Assembly (NCBI RefSeq): GCF_000246895.1 | Contig: NZ_BAEV01000001.1 | Location: 1 to 64,000, forward strand | DNA: 64,000 bases | Reading direction: 5' to 3' | Origin: Clostridium arbusti SL206 | GTDB taxonomy: Bacteria > Bacillota > Clostridia > Clostridiales > Clostridiaceae | Shown: positions 36,766 through 45,649 of the stretch, in pieces | How the letters are laid out: each line of letters begins with the position of its first letter | Position numbering within the stretch: the stretch's first letter is position 1 | Position numbers and translations under genes: made by a program | Notes under the pieces: model-generated | Seen by the model: only the letters and a program-made list of their open reading frames with translations | Databases searched by the model: none | Told to the model about the DNA's origin: nothing

Positions 36766-37864
36766 TTATAAGCTTCCTCCTAATACTCTCAGAAATTTCA
36801 TTTTTAACACTCTCTATGGGGATTTTATTTATTATAGGATGAAAAGCAGCTTCTATTATAAGTTTTTTAGCTTCCTTTTCACTAATTCCTCTGCTCATTA
36901 AATAAAATAACTTATTGGCATCTATTTTTCCAGCACTAGCAGCATGTTGTCCTTCCACATCATCCTCAGTACAAAGAAGTATTGGCACAGACCTATTTCT
37001 TACATTAGGACTTAAAATCATTGTATACTCTTCTTCTTGCCCTTTAGATTTAGAAGCTCCTCTTTTAAAATCCAAAGTACCTTTAAATATTTTATTACTC
37101 TTATCTAAAAGAGCTCCTCTTGCCTTAATAGAGCTATTAGTTTCTTTGCCATAGTGATTTATTAAATAATTTATATCTATATTTCTCTCTTTATCACCTA
37201 AATAAATAGAGTATAAGTTTTCGGCACTCTTATATCCGTTTAGTTCTGTTCTATAATTAGTTACACTATGAAGAGCTCCAAGCTCTACTACTATACAATT
37301 TATTTTTGCTTCATCTTCTAACTTTGTTACGTTAGCATCAAGATGAACAGATTTATCAGACATAGTCTGTATTTTTATGAGATTTATAGTTGAACCCTTT
37401 TTCCCATATATCCTTGTAAATCCATTATGAAAATAATCTGCTCCATCATATGAATCATATTTAATAACTACTGTAACCTCACTATTTTCTTCTGCAATTA
37501 TTATATTATCATCTATTACTATAGGATTCTCTTTATCCATGGAATATTCTATAAATACTGGTTTCGATGAACTTTTATCCTTTGAAGTCTGTATAAATAC
37601 CCCTGCATTATAATGGTTTTTTACCTGTTCTGTTGCCTCTACGCTTATACCTTCATAATTTAAAGTATCCAATATCCTTAAAGTATTAGTATCTTTATTA
37701 ATATTAATAACTTTTATTCCATCTTCATAGGAACCTTTAAGTACACTTTTATCATAGGACTTTATTTTTGGAAGTTCTCTATTTATAGATAGATCATTTA
37801 CCCCGAGCCATCTCCAAGTTCTTACAGGAATTTTATTTATATTTTTCAATGTATTATCACTCAT
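36758..37864 (-). CDS. sufD: Fe-S assembly scaffold subunit SufD
   Basis: Beta-helix partner of SufB in the SufBC2D scaffold. The 368-residue protein carries the C-terminal SufB/D core (GQEEEYTMILSPNVRNRS, then DVEGQHAASAGKIDANKLF), in which the conserved His is retained, and ends in the family's helical tail. I prefer the ATG at 37864 (GGTGGTGAG upstream) over a start at 37876 directly after the sufB stop. It overlaps sufS by 8 bp. Confidence 0.9.
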   Translation of the reverse strand: MSDNTLKNINKIPVRTWRWLGVNDLSINRELPKIKSYDKSVLKGSYEDGIKVININKDTNTLRILDTLNYEGISVEATEQVKNHYNAGVFIQTSKDKSSSKPVFIEYSMDKENPIVIDDNIIIAEENSEVTVVIKYDSYDGADYFHNGFTRIYGKKGSTINLIKIQTMSDKSVHLDANVTKLEDEAKINCIVVELGALHSVTNYRTELNGYKSAENLYSIYLGDKERNIDINYLINHYGKETNSSIKARGALLDKSNKIFKGTLDFKRGASKSKGQEEEYTMILSPNVRNRSVPILLCTEDDVEGQHAASAGKIDANKLFYLMSRGISEKEAKKLIIEAAFHPIINKIPIESVKNEISESIRRKLINE

Positions 37865-37876
37865 TATACTCACCAC

Positions 37877-39283
37877 CTAACCAATATTTCCATCTAATTC
37901 AAGATTTATAAGGTTGTTCATTTCAACTGCATATTCCAAAGGTAGTTCTTTAGCTATAGGCTCCACAAATCCTCTTACAATCATTGCTTTTGCCTCTTCT
38001 TCACTTATACCCCTTGACATAAGATAAAATATAGCTTCATCACTTATTCTTCCTATCTTTGCTTCATGTCCAATGTCTACTTCGTCATTTAATATATCAA
38101 GTACAGGCAATGTATCTGAGCGAGAAATATCATCTAACATTAATGATTCGCAGGATACTGATGCCTTTGAATGATGCGCATTAGGAGAAACCTTAACAGC
38201 CCCTCTATATACAGCAGTACCATCGCCCTTAGATATAGACTTTGAATTTATAGTAGAAGATGTATACGGTGCTGCATGAACCATTTTAGCTCCAGTGTCT
38301 AAATGCTGACCTTTACCTGCAAAAGTTACTCCAGTAAACTCTGCCTTTGCACCTTCACCTTTTAGTATACTCATTGGATAAAGCATTGAAATCTTTGATC
38401 CAAATGAACCAGATACCCATTCAATAGTTCCATTTTTCTCTATAGATGCTCTTTTCGTATTTAAGTTAAGCATATTTCTTGACCAATTTTCTATAGTCGA
38501 ATATCTTAAAGTTGCCCCTTCTTTAACATAGAGTTCTACACATCCAGCATGTAAATTTGTTACATTATATTTTGGCGCTGAACACCCTTCAATAAAATGA
38601 AGTTTAGCTCCTTTTTCTACTATGATTAATGTATGTTCAAACTGCCCTGCTCCTGGTGAATTCAGTCTAAAATAGGATTGTAATGGTATTTCTACATCTA
38701 CACCTTCAGGTACATACACAAATGAACCACCTGACCAAACAGCTCCATGAAGAGCTACAAATTTGTGATCATTTGGCGGTACTAATTTCATAAAATATTC
38801 TTTTACTATATCTTCATAATCCCTTAATGCAGTTTCCATATCAGTATAAACAATACCCTGTTTAACCAATTCCTCCTTTATACTGTGATATACTACTTCT
38901 GAATCATACTGAGCACCTACTCCAGCCAAGGATTCTCTTTCTGCTTTAGGTATTCCTAATTTTTCAAAAGTATCCTTTATATCTTCAGGTACGTCTTTCC
39001 AATTACCTTTCATTTCAGTATTAGGCTTAACATAAGTAACTATATTATCCATATCAAGTTCATCTAAAGAAGGTCCCCAAGTTGGCATATCCATACTATT
39101 GTAAATTTCTAATGATTTGAGCCTAAATTCAGTCATCCATTCTGGATCATTCTTTTCCTTGGAAATATTCATTATTATTTCTTTAGTAAGTCCTTTTTTA
39201 GATTTATAGCTATATACGTCTTTATTCTTTATATCATAAAATCCTCTATCTAAATCCTCTATAATTATCTTCTTCTTTTCCAT
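37877..39283 (-). CDS. sufB: Fe-S assembly scaffold subunit SufB
   Basis: Main scaffold on which the nascent Fe-S cluster is built. The 468-residue protein contains the SufB block HGAVWSGGSFVYVPEGVDVE near 183, a cysteine-bearing core (FIEGCSAPKYNVTNLHAGCVE, shown here in two parts: FIEGCSAPKY and NLHAGCVE), and SKASVSCESLMLDD near 383. It follows sufC at 28 bp. Confidence 0.95.
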   Translation of the reverse strand: MEKKKIIIEDLDRGFYDIKNKDVYSYKSKKGLTKEIIMNISKEKNDPEWMTEFRLKSLEIYNSMDMPTWGPSLDELDMDNIVTYVKPNTEMKGNWKDVPEDIKDTFEKLGIPKAERESLAGVGAQYDSEVVYHSIKEELVKQGIVYTDMETALRDYEDIVKEYFMKLVPPNDHKFVALHGAVWSGGSFVYVPEGVDVEIPLQSYFRLNSPGAGQFEHTLIIVEKGAKLHFIEGCSAPKYNVTNLHAGCVELYVKEGATLRYSTIENWSRNMLNLNTKRASIEKNGTIEWVSGSFGSKISMLYPMSILKGEGAKAEFTGVTFAGKGQHLDTGAKMVHAAPYTSSTINSKSISKGDGTAVYRGAVKVSPNAHHSKASVSCESLMLDDISRSDTLPVLDILNDEVDIGHEAKIGRISDEAIFYLMSRGISEEEAKAMIVRGFVEPIAKELPLEYAVEMNNLINLELDGNIG

Positions 39284-39311
39284 GAGACTAACCCTCCTTT
39301 TAATTTCTTAA

Positions 39312-40067
39312 TTATGAATTTAAGGCAGCTTCTTTAAATTCTCCAAATCCATTATTATTTATCTCATCTACCAAGGAGGCATCTCCAGTTTTAACAACTT
39401 TACCATTTAATACAATATGGACAAAATCAGGTCTTAAATCTTCCAATATTTTACTATTATGAGTTATTATAATTATAGCATTATCATTACTTTTAAATTT
39501 ATTTACACCTTTTGACACTATTTTCACTGCATCCACATCAAGTCCGGAGTCCGTCTCATCTAATATAGCTAATTTTGGATTTAACATCATCATTTGAATT
39601 ATTTCATTTTTCTTTTTTTCTCCACCAGAGAAACCTACATTTAAGTATCTTGAAGCATAACTTTCATCAAATTGTAAAACTTCCAATTTTTCCTTTAACT
39701 CTTTCCTAAAGGCCATTAATTTAATGGGCTTTCCTGTGATGGCCGTTCTAGCTCCTCTTAGAAGTCCCTCTACAGTTATACCGGGGACCTCCTCTGGTGA
39801 CTGAAAAGATAAAAATATTCCTTTTCTAGCTCTTTCATCTGTTTTTAAATCATTTATTCTTTCATCTTCAAAAATTATATCTCCACTTGTAATTTTATAT
39901 TTAGGATGCCCCATAATTACATTTACCAACGTTGATTTTCCTGCCCCATTAGGTCCCATTATTACATGAACCTCACCTTTATTTACCTTTAAGTTAAGAC
40001 CTTTTAATATTTCATTTCCTTCAGCTTCAACATGAATGTCTTTTATATCTAAAAGTTTCTCTCCCAT
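39312..40067 (-). CDS. sufC: Fe-S assembly ATPase SufC
   Basis: ABC-type soluble ATPase that drives the SufBCD scaffold. The 251-residue protein shows Walker A GPNGAGKSTL near 37, signature FSGGEKKKNEI near 144 and Walker B LAILDETDSGLD near 165. I start it at the ATG at 40067 (AGGAGAG at 7 bases); a longer reading from 40151 adds a 28-residue extension unrelated to SufC. It is the first gene of sufCBDSU, next to a good promoter. Confidence 0.94.
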   Translation of the reverse strand: MGEKLLDIKDIHVEAEGNEILKGLNLKVNKGEVHVIMGPNGAGKSTLVNVIMGHPKYKITSGDIIFEDERINDLKTDERARKGIFLSFQSPEEVPGITVEGLLRGARTAITGKPIKLMAFRKELKEKLEVLQFDESYASRYLNVGFSGGEKKKNEIIQMMMLNPKLAILDETDSGLDVDAVKIVSKGVNKFKSNDNAIIIITHNSKILEDLRPDFVHIVLNGKVVKTGDASLVDEINNNGFGEFKEAALNS

Positions 40068-40091
40068 ATTACTCTCTCCTAAACATTTTTT

Positions 40092-40151
40092 AATCCCGAG
40101 CATTTCACTCTGATTTATAAATATTTTATATCTATGATTTTTATTTGTCAA
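40092..40151 (-). promoter_or_regulatory. suf operon promoter with a possible Rrf2-type operator
   Basis: TTGACA (40146-40151), a 17-base spacer and TAAAAT (40123-40128) on the minus strand form a near-consensus promoter. Just downstream of the -10 an imperfect inverted element, AATCAGAG ... CTCGGGATT (40092-40115), resembles the CTCGGG-type half-site of Rrf2/IscR regulators in Firmicutes. No Rrf2 gene is in the window, so the operator part is a suggestion only. Confidence 0.55.
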
Positions 40152-40200
40152 TGATTATTATCTAAGATTTATTATAAATCATTAACGATTACTTATTATT

Positions 40201-40235
40201 AGCCGATTATTTTTATACTTTAGAAATAATCAGCT
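40201..40235. repeat. Inverted repeat upstream of the suf promoter
   Basis: AGCCGATTATTT pairs with AAATAATCAGCT with one mismatch and an 11-base spacer. No T run follows on either strand, so it is not a good terminator. It may be a protein site or chance; the remaining ~230 bases up to 40469 show no gene. Confidence 0.4.
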
Positions 40236-40469
40236 AATATTCTTAACATTTTTTACCTAGAGATACACTTTGCTTTATTTGATATAAAAACTATTTTTTT
40301 AACAATATTGCAGTACATTATATTATTAAAAAAATAGATCCTCAATATACAGAAATTTACGTGTATACAGAAAATCATATTAAGGTTAATTATATTAAAT
40401 TTATAACACTGATTAAACTACATAAAGATCTAATAAATACAGCTCTATTATATATGTAAATATATTATC

Positions 40470-41444
40470 TTATTTTTTTAGTTCTGAAACTATATTTGGA
40501 GCAATTTCTCCCACTAGTGCCTTTACCATATTTTCTGCGCTTACCCTAGCCATGTCATTTCTGGTTTCCCAGGTAGCTGATCCCAAATGAGGAAGAACAA
40601 CTACATTATTTAGTTTAAGCAACTCATTATTTGCTTCAATGGGTTCTTTCTCATAAACATCTAGCCCCGCAGCATATATTTCTCCAGTCTTTAAAGCTTC
40701 TATCAACGCTTTTTCATCTACAGTCTGTCCTCTAGAGGCATTGATAAATACAGCTGTCTTCTTCATCAAATTAAATTCATTTACACTCATAAGCCTATAA
40801 GTTTCTTTTGTAAAAGGTGTCATTAAAACTACAAAATCCGATTTTTTTAATAATGATTCCAAATCTGAATATTTCACACCTAAATTTTTCTCAGCTTCTA
40901 TTTTTCTACTTCTATTATGATAAAACACATTCATATCAAAACCAAACTTGGCTCTCTTAGCAATGGCCTCACCAATTCTTCCCATACCTATTATTCCAAT
41001 AGTTTTACCATACACATCGATTCCATAGTAATTCTCATCATATTGAGACTTCCACTTTCCTTGTCTTACGTATTTATCACATTCAACAATTCTACGTGCT
41101 GATGAAAGTATTAATCCAAATATTAGATCTGCAACACTGTTATCTAGTACACCTGGTGTATTTGTTCCAATTATATTTCTTGACTTCATAGCTTCTAAAT
41201 CAAAATTATCATATCCAACAGACATATTGCTAACAACTTTTAAATTAGGTGCGTACTCTAAAAACTCCTTATCAATTTTAATTGATGTCAATATTACCCC
41301 ATCTTTATCAGATATATTACTTAAGAGAGTCTCCCTTGAGATTTCCCCTTCTCCCTCCCATTCTTCACAATCACAATGCTCCTGCATGTATTGAATCACT
41401 TCTTTAGGAAAATGTTTTGCAATGTACACTTTAGGTCTTATCAT
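40470..41444 (-). CDS. D-isomer-specific 2-hydroxyacid dehydrogenase (glyoxylate/hydroxypyruvate reductase-like)
   Basis: NAD(P)H-dependent reductase of 2-oxo acids. The 324-residue protein has the NAD loop GKTIGIIGMGRIGEAIAKRA near 145-164, SRGQTVDEKALIEAL near 230, the catalytic Arg and Glu (INASRGQ and DVYEKEP) and the His in LPHLGSATWETR near 285. Similarity in layout to glyoxylate/hydroxypyruvate reductases (GhrB group) suggests glyoxylate or hydroxypyruvate as substrate. It is monocistronic, and the substrate is not fixed by sequence. Confidence 0.85.
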   Translation of the reverse strand: MIRPKVYIAKHFPKEVIQYMQEHCDCEEWEGEGEISRETLLSNISDKDGVILTSIKIDKEFLEYAPNLKVVSNMSVGYDNFDLEAMKSRNIIGTNTPGVLDNSVADLIFGLILSSARRIVECDKYVRQGKWKSQYDENYYGIDVYGKTIGIIGMGRIGEAIAKRAKFGFDMNVFYHNRSRKIEAEKNLGVKYSDLESLLKKSDFVVLMTPFTKETYRLMSVNEFNLMKKTAVFINASRGQTVDEKALIEALKTGEIYAAGLDVYEKEPIEANNELLKLNNVVVLPHLGSATWETRNDMARVSAENMVKALVGEIAPNIVSELKK

Positions 41445-41660
41445 ATTTATACCTCCCTTGTATAAACCTTTTACTTAATATGAAAATGAAACATTACAGT
41501 TACTATTAGTTCATATTAATTATTATTAATACCTAATATTATACATCTAATTGTAGTAAATACTTTTATTTTTTTACAACACTCTTTATCTTTCAATAAT
41601 TTATTCAAATTAATTTATCCTTACGATTACCTTCATATACAAACCTTCATATACAAACCT

Positions 41661-42362
41661 TCAATTTACATATTCTCTTAACAATTCATAGTCACCATTC
41701 AATACTATTATCAGTGCAATAATATACACCCTTCCCCTCTCTAGCTTTTTCCTGTGTATAATTATACTTCTCTCGATTTCTTTTATTGGTAGTCGCTTTG
41801 TACTTATTAATCTATTTAATATTTCTGGCTTTGTTGTAATAAACTGAGCTATATCCTTATAATGTTTTTTAAGTTTTTCCTGCTTTGGGGATGCTTGTAC
41901 CAATTCTTTAAATTCTATTCCCCATTTTTTTAATTCTTTTTTATATTCTAATATTTCTAACCTTCTTAATTCATTTTCTTTTTCATATTCATATTCTTTC
42001 ATAGCTTTACTGTCCATAACATTATCCTCAGTTTCATTTTCACCCTTGTCAATTATCGGTAAACAAGTCCTATCCTTTAATTTCTCATTCTTTCTATAAT
42101 GATCTATGCTTCTAAGGTTAATGACATGTTTTGCGAAAGTTAAGAATTTACCTTTACTTTTATCATAGGCTTCAATTGCTTCATGAAAAGCCATCATACC
42201 GACGCTGAGCTCATCATCATATCCATACTCTAAAAACCTTCCAAATTTTTTATATAAAGTACTTGCTATAAAGGGTTTATAAACTTCAATTAAGTTATTT
42301 AATTCCTCTTGATCTCTTTTTGCTTTTTCAACTCGTTCTTCAAGAGATTCCTTAAAAAGCAT
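41661..42362 (-). CDS. sigI: RNA polymerase sigma factor SigI
   Basis: Sigma-70-family factor of 233 residues. Region 2 is visible as FLEYGYDDELSVGMMAFHEA then YDKSKGKFLTFAKHVINLRS (about 42-90), followed by an acidic linker and the SigI-type C-terminal region with RLPIKEIERSIIIHRKKLER near 192-211. SigI normally travels with a membrane anti-sigma factor RsgI encoded directly downstream; here the next gene downstream is the unrelated hydroxyacid dehydrogenase 216 bp away, so it is an orphan. The ATG has GTGAGGTG before it. A likely SigI-type promoter lies ~50 bases upstream, suggesting self-activation. Confidence 0.87.
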   Translation of the reverse strand: MLFKESLEERVEKAKRDQEELNNLIEVYKPFIASTLYKKFGRFLEYGYDDELSVGMMAFHEAIEAYDKSKGKFLTFAKHVINLRSIDHYRKNEKLKDRTCLPIIDKGENETEDNVMDSKAMKEYEYEKENELRRLEILEYKKELKKWGIEFKELVQASPKQEKLKKHYKDIAQFITTKPEILNRLISTKRLPIKEIERSIIIHRKKLERGRVYIIALIIVLNGDYELLREYVN

Positions 42363-42395
42363 CTTTTCACCTCACTTAAAAACATTATATATATA

Positions 42396-42425
42396 TTCGA
42401 TATAAAACTTGCATATTTTGGGGTT
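42396..42425 (-). promoter_or_regulatory. Candidate SigI-dependent promoter of sigI
   Basis: On the minus strand AACCCCAAAA (42416-42425) and CGAA (42396-42399) are separated by 16 bases. SigI promoters are known for a C-rich, A-tract -35 and a CGAA-type -10. The ATG lies ~34 bases downstream of the -10. It is the only C-rich stretch in this AT-rich gap. Confidence 0.5.
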
Positions 42426-42429
42426 TTTA

Positions 42430-42906
42430 ATATAATTTTAAATTTAATTCAAATTTACATTAAACTTAATTCAAATAACGATTTCCAAAATCTAACTAGT
42501 GTAAATTTTTACTTAATGTTAAAATTTTGTTTATCCAATAACTAGAAGTGGTAACACAATCTCACCCTAAAGTGAAATCTAACAACTACAAAATACAATA
42601 AAAAACTTCATCCCTTGAGATGAAGATAATTAAATATATAGATAAAATATATTATATTAAATTATTTATAAAACAACTGTAAACAAATAATTAATTTCAT
42701 GAAAACTGAACACATTATAATAAAAATGCCTTAGCAATGCTATTGCAACAACTAAAATTTTGAACATAATTATAGATATTTCCAATGCCCATACCGAATT
42801 AAAAAAATTAATTTTATAGAATAACATTGCAATAGTTGTAAAAAATAATTTTAAGTGATAATATTATATAATGGGTTAATACTCATTAAATTTGGAGGTG
42901 TTATAT
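42430..42906. other. Long AT-rich gap between sigI and infC with a minus-strand terminator
   Basis: About 480 bases between divergent genes. A hairpin CTTCATC / GATGAAG at 42606-42625 is followed on the minus strand by TTTTTTATT, a terminator with no annotated gene before it, so a short minus-strand RNA may come from 42630-42850. One weak 25-codon minus-strand frame (MGIGNIYNYV...) lacks a ribosome site. CTATTGCAA (42740-42748) and TTGCAATAG (42826-42834) could form a long-range stem. Confidence 0.4.
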
Positions 42907-43413
42907 ATCAATAAAAATTTAATTTTAAATGAAGGTATTAAAAGTAGGGAAGTAAGATTAGCAGGAGAAGATAGCCGCATAATTAAAACAGAAGAAGCAC
43001 TTAGCCTCGCAAGAGAAAGTGATTTAGATTTAGTTATGGTTTCACCTAATGCTAAGCCCCCCGTATGTAAAATAATGGACTATAGCAAATATATTTATGA
43101 GCAATCCAAAAAATTGAAATTAGCTAAAAAAAATCAAAAAATTGTATCCTTAAAAGAAGTACGACTTAGTCCTACAATAGAGGAACACGATATAGATATT
43201 AAAGCTAATAATGCTAAAAAATTCTTATCAAATGGAGATAAGGTTAAAGTTTCAATAAGATTCAGAGGTAGACAAAATAATAATACCCAAGTGGGTAAAA
43301 AAGTTTTAGCTGTATTTGTCTCTAAAATAGGAGAAATTGGAGTAGTTGAAAAAACTCCTCAATTAGAAGGAAGAAATATGTTTATGATATTAGCTCCTAA
43401 GAAGACAGTTTAA
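42907..43413 (+). CDS. infC: Translation initiation factor IF-3, stand-alone copy
   Basis: IF3 binds the 30S subunit and checks start-codon pairing. The 168-residue protein has the N-terminal block [12 protein letters not shown], the linker helix ([15 protein letters not shown]) and the C-terminal domain with [20 protein letters not shown] near 83 and [14 protein letters not shown] (42894-42898) is followed 8 bases later by ATC at 42907; no ATG, GTG or TTG fits, the in-frame TTG and GTG lying inside the ribosome site. A non-AUG start is the known basis of IF3 autoregulation (AUU in E. coli). Unlike the usual infC-rpmI-rplT operon, no ribosomal protein genes follow, so this may be a paralogue. 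Confidence 0.9.
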   Translation: MNKNLILNEGIKSREVRLAGEDSRIIKTEEALSLARESDLDLVMVSPNAKPPVCKIMDYSKYIYEQSKKLKLAKKNQKIVSLKEVRLSPTIEEHDIDIKANNAKKFLSNGDKVKVSIRFRGRQNNNTQVGKKVLAVFVSKIGEIGVVEKTPQLEGRNMFMILAPKKTV

Positions 43414-43614
43414 CTTTACTTAGTGTTATTTATCTACTTAAATTCATACTATAAATGTTTTTTTGATATTAATTTGTTATTGTGGTATACTTTTACTTGT
43501 AATAGTAAATACTAATAACATGAATTATATATATTAATACTTGTTTTTACTTTAAAAGGAATATTAACCAAAAAACTATAGACATAATTTGAAGTATATA
43601 AATATAAATGTTTT

Positions 43615-43638
43615 ACCACCTTCTAAAGGTGGTTTTTT
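43615..43638 (+). terminator. Terminator about 200 bases after infC
   Basis: ACCACCTT and AAGGTGGT with a 3-base loop are followed by TTTTTT. The ~200 bases between infC and this hairpin show no gene. It ends 26 bases before the micro-ORF start and could alternatively be a leader attenuator for the next gene. Confidence 0.85.
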
Positions 43639-43663
43639 AGCTACACTAAAAAGGAGCGCTATA

Positions 43664-43705
43664 ATGTATAAAAAAAATTATAAATTAAAAAAACAATATC
43701 AATGA
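43664..43705 (+). CDS. 13-codon micro-ORF coupled to the next gene
   Basis: AAGGAG precedes an ATG at the right distance, giving MYKKNYKLKKQYQ, very basic, with 5 Lys and 3 Tyr. Its TGA overlaps the ATG of the downstream gene as ATGA, and the downstream gene has no ribosome site of its own. It therefore probably serves to load ribosomes for the larger protein or to regulate its translation. Confidence 0.6.
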   Translation: MYKKNYKLKKQYQ

Positions 43706-44154
43706 AACAATTTATTTTAGAATTTGGAGAAAACTTTTCTGATCATTTAAAACAAAGACTATTAGAACTTGATTTAAGATGTGTTCTTACAAGGGAAACA
43801 GATGAAAACAGATTAGACTTAAAACATGTAGAGCATACTAAATTTGACTGCAAATGTAAAAATGACAGCTCGAATACATCAAAAAAAGAATATACTTATG
43901 GAGAATTTGTTGTAATAGAAGGAATATTATATTTCGCAGAAAAATGTGTAGAAAGTTCCACCGTCATGCAATCTCCAATTGTAAATACCGTTTACTCCTC
44001 TTTAAATAATACTAATTCTACAATTCTCGGAGAAACCACTTTAAGAATAGTAGATGATACTAACATCGACTATCTTATCGATACTATGCTAACTGTATAT
44101 CCTGAAGTATCACAACGATATGTTGATATATTAAAACATATGAGTGACTATTAA
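43702..44154 (+). CDS. Hypothetical protein, 150 aa
   Basis: I do not recognise this family. It is a soluble, mixed alpha/beta protein with no signal peptide or membrane segment. Two features stand out: four Cys residues (CVL near 27, a DCKCK pair near 49-51 and a single Cys near 76) with the CxC in a charged segment, and a C-terminal half rich in Asn/Thr/Ser. Translation depends on the upstream micro-ORF through an ATGA overlap. Downstream is a strong bidirectional terminator, so it is monocistronic. Confidence 0.6.
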   Translation: MKQFILEFGENFSDHLKQRLLELDLRCVLTRETDENRLDLKHVEHTKFDCKCKNDSSNTSKKEYTYGEFVVIEGILYFAEKCVESSTVMQSPIVNTVYSSLNNTNSTILGETTLRIVDDTNIDYLIDTMLTVYPEVSQRYVDILKHMSDY

Positions 44155-44216
44155 ACAAAAATGTTTTTTTGTACTTTTCATATCACTATAGCATATATTC
44201 AAATATCATCCTAATA

Positions 44217-44264
44217 TTTTATAAAGGCCTCATACCACTAATTAAATGTGAGGCCTTTATAAAA
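44217..44264. terminator. Bidirectional terminator
   Basis: A perfect 16-bp stem TTTTATAAAGGCCTCA / TGAGGCCTTTATAAAA with a 16-base loop separates the convergent hypothetical gene and the DUF441 gene. Confidence 0.9.
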
Positions 44265-44732
44265 TTATCCTTTATGAAAGGCCTTCATAAGCAACGCAAG
44301 TAATCCAGAAGTAATAAGTGGTCCTACTGGTACCCCTCCTAACAAAGCAGCTGCAGCTATGGATCCTAAAATTAATGATGGCATTACATCTCCATGTCCT
44401 TGAACAGTTAAATATTTTAATCCTAATCCACTTAAGTAAGTAGTAAAAAAAGATAATAAAAGTGCCACTATTCCTACTATTGAAGTGAGATTTCCTTTAA
44501 TTTTAAAGAAATTTATACTTCCATCTGCTACAGGAATAAGTATAGTAGCTATAAGTAATACCAATGCCCAGAATACTCCACTATTATCTAGCGCAGGAAA
44601 AATATATTTTTCAACATGTAAAAGCTTAATAATTAGAAGTACAGCTGTAGCTACTGATACAGAATTAGCTTTTCCTATTACTGAAATAGCTAATATTATA
44701 ACTAATATAATATTTGATTCCAAATATATCAT
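44265..44732 (-). CDS. DUF441 family membrane protein
   Basis: A 155-residue integral membrane protein with about four hydrophobic helices (near 8-38, 50-68, 80-100 and 118-150) and the family's conserved GHGDVMPSLILGSIAAAALLG segment, shown here in two parts: GHGDVMPSLILGS and IAAAALLGGVPVGPLI. Function is unknown in this family. The start is uncertain: the ATG at 44732 directly follows GGGG, and a TTG three codons later would be better spaced. It lies ~200 bp downstream of an Lrp-type regulator on the same strand. Confidence 0.8.
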   Translation of the reverse strand: MIYLESNIILVIILAISVIGKANSVSVATAVLLIIKLLHVEKYIFPALDNSGVFWALVLLIATILIPVADGSINFFKIKGNLTSIVGIVALLLSFFTTYLSGLGLKYLTVQGHGDVMPSLILGSIAAAALLGGVPVGPLITSGLLALLMKAFHKG

Positions 44733-44931
44733 CCCCAAAAATAAAATTCATATTAAGATTAATATTCAGAATAGTATTGTTATATACATATTAATATTAA
44801 TTTCTACAGTTTCTTAAACTTACATATTATTCCCTATCAGACTTTAAAGCTTCCGTCATGGAAATTTTATTAACCTTTCTTTATTTAAGACTATGGCTCT
44901 AATAGTCTACTGCATAGATTTTGTTATATTA

Positions 44932-45375
44932 TTAGTCCTCCACATAAGGTGTTATATGACGATAGGGTACCGGAGATTTAAGTACTACAGATGTATTTAC
45001 ATCTCCATAAGGTAATAATCTATCTATGAGTAAACTCATACTATTCATATTATTTACAGCAGCTTTAATAAAATAATTAATATGACCAGTTACTCTATGG
45101 CATTCTAAAATATCTTGGTCTTTTTTAATCATAGCCTCAAATACCTCTGGAGATACCTTTAAAGAACTTAATTGAATAAATAATACAGTATTCCTGCCAA
45201 TCCCCTTTAAAGATATTCTAGCACTAAATTCTTCAATTATACCCTTGTCCTTTAGTCTAAGTATTCTTTCAGTAACACTTGGCCTACTAAGTGCCAGTTT
45301 TTTTGATAATTCACTTATTGTTATACGTGAATTTTCTTGTAAAATTTCAATTAAAGCAGTATCTGTCTTATCCAT
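44932..45375 (-). CDS. Lrp/AsnC family transcriptional regulator
   Basis: A 147-residue protein with the N-terminal helix-turn-helix (ALIEILQENSRITISELSKK, then LALSRPSVTERILRLKDKGI) and a C-terminal RAM/ACT-like effector domain (about 65-140). I use the ATG at 45375, preceded by AGAGGAAG; the longer reading from 45453 adds an unrelated aromatic-rich N terminus. Lrp proteins form octamers and sense amino acids. The target is unknown; the DUF441 gene downstream is a candidate. Confidence 0.9.
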   Translation of the reverse strand: MDKTDTALIEILQENSRITISELSKKLALSRPSVTERILRLKDKGIIEEFSARISLKGIGRNTVLFIQLSSLKVSPEVFEAMIKKDQDILECHRVTGHINYFIKAAVNNMNSMSLLIDRLLPYGDVNTSVVLKSPVPYRHITPYVED

Positions 45376-45649
45376 ATAGCTTCCTCTTTCAAAATGAAGT
45401 GATTTATATGTATATTTATTCAAAAAAATATATATCCAATATAATCCATTCATTATTTAATATAAATTAATTTATAAATATTATATCATTAACTTATGTA
45501 CTAGTATTAATAATTTTTATATCATAAGAGTATAAATATATGAAATTTTTAATTACTATGCTTTTAACTTACGAAATTACAAGTACAAATTGGATTATTT
45601 TAAGATATTCTCATTATTAGATATTATACTAAAAGAAGATGATTTTAAG

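Noticed and set aside
43664..44154. Programmed frameshift at the A7 run joining the micro-ORF to the 150-aa ORF
   Set aside because: The downstream frame has a TAA at 43681 between the A run and its ATG, so a frameshift could not fuse them; ATGA coupling is the better reading.
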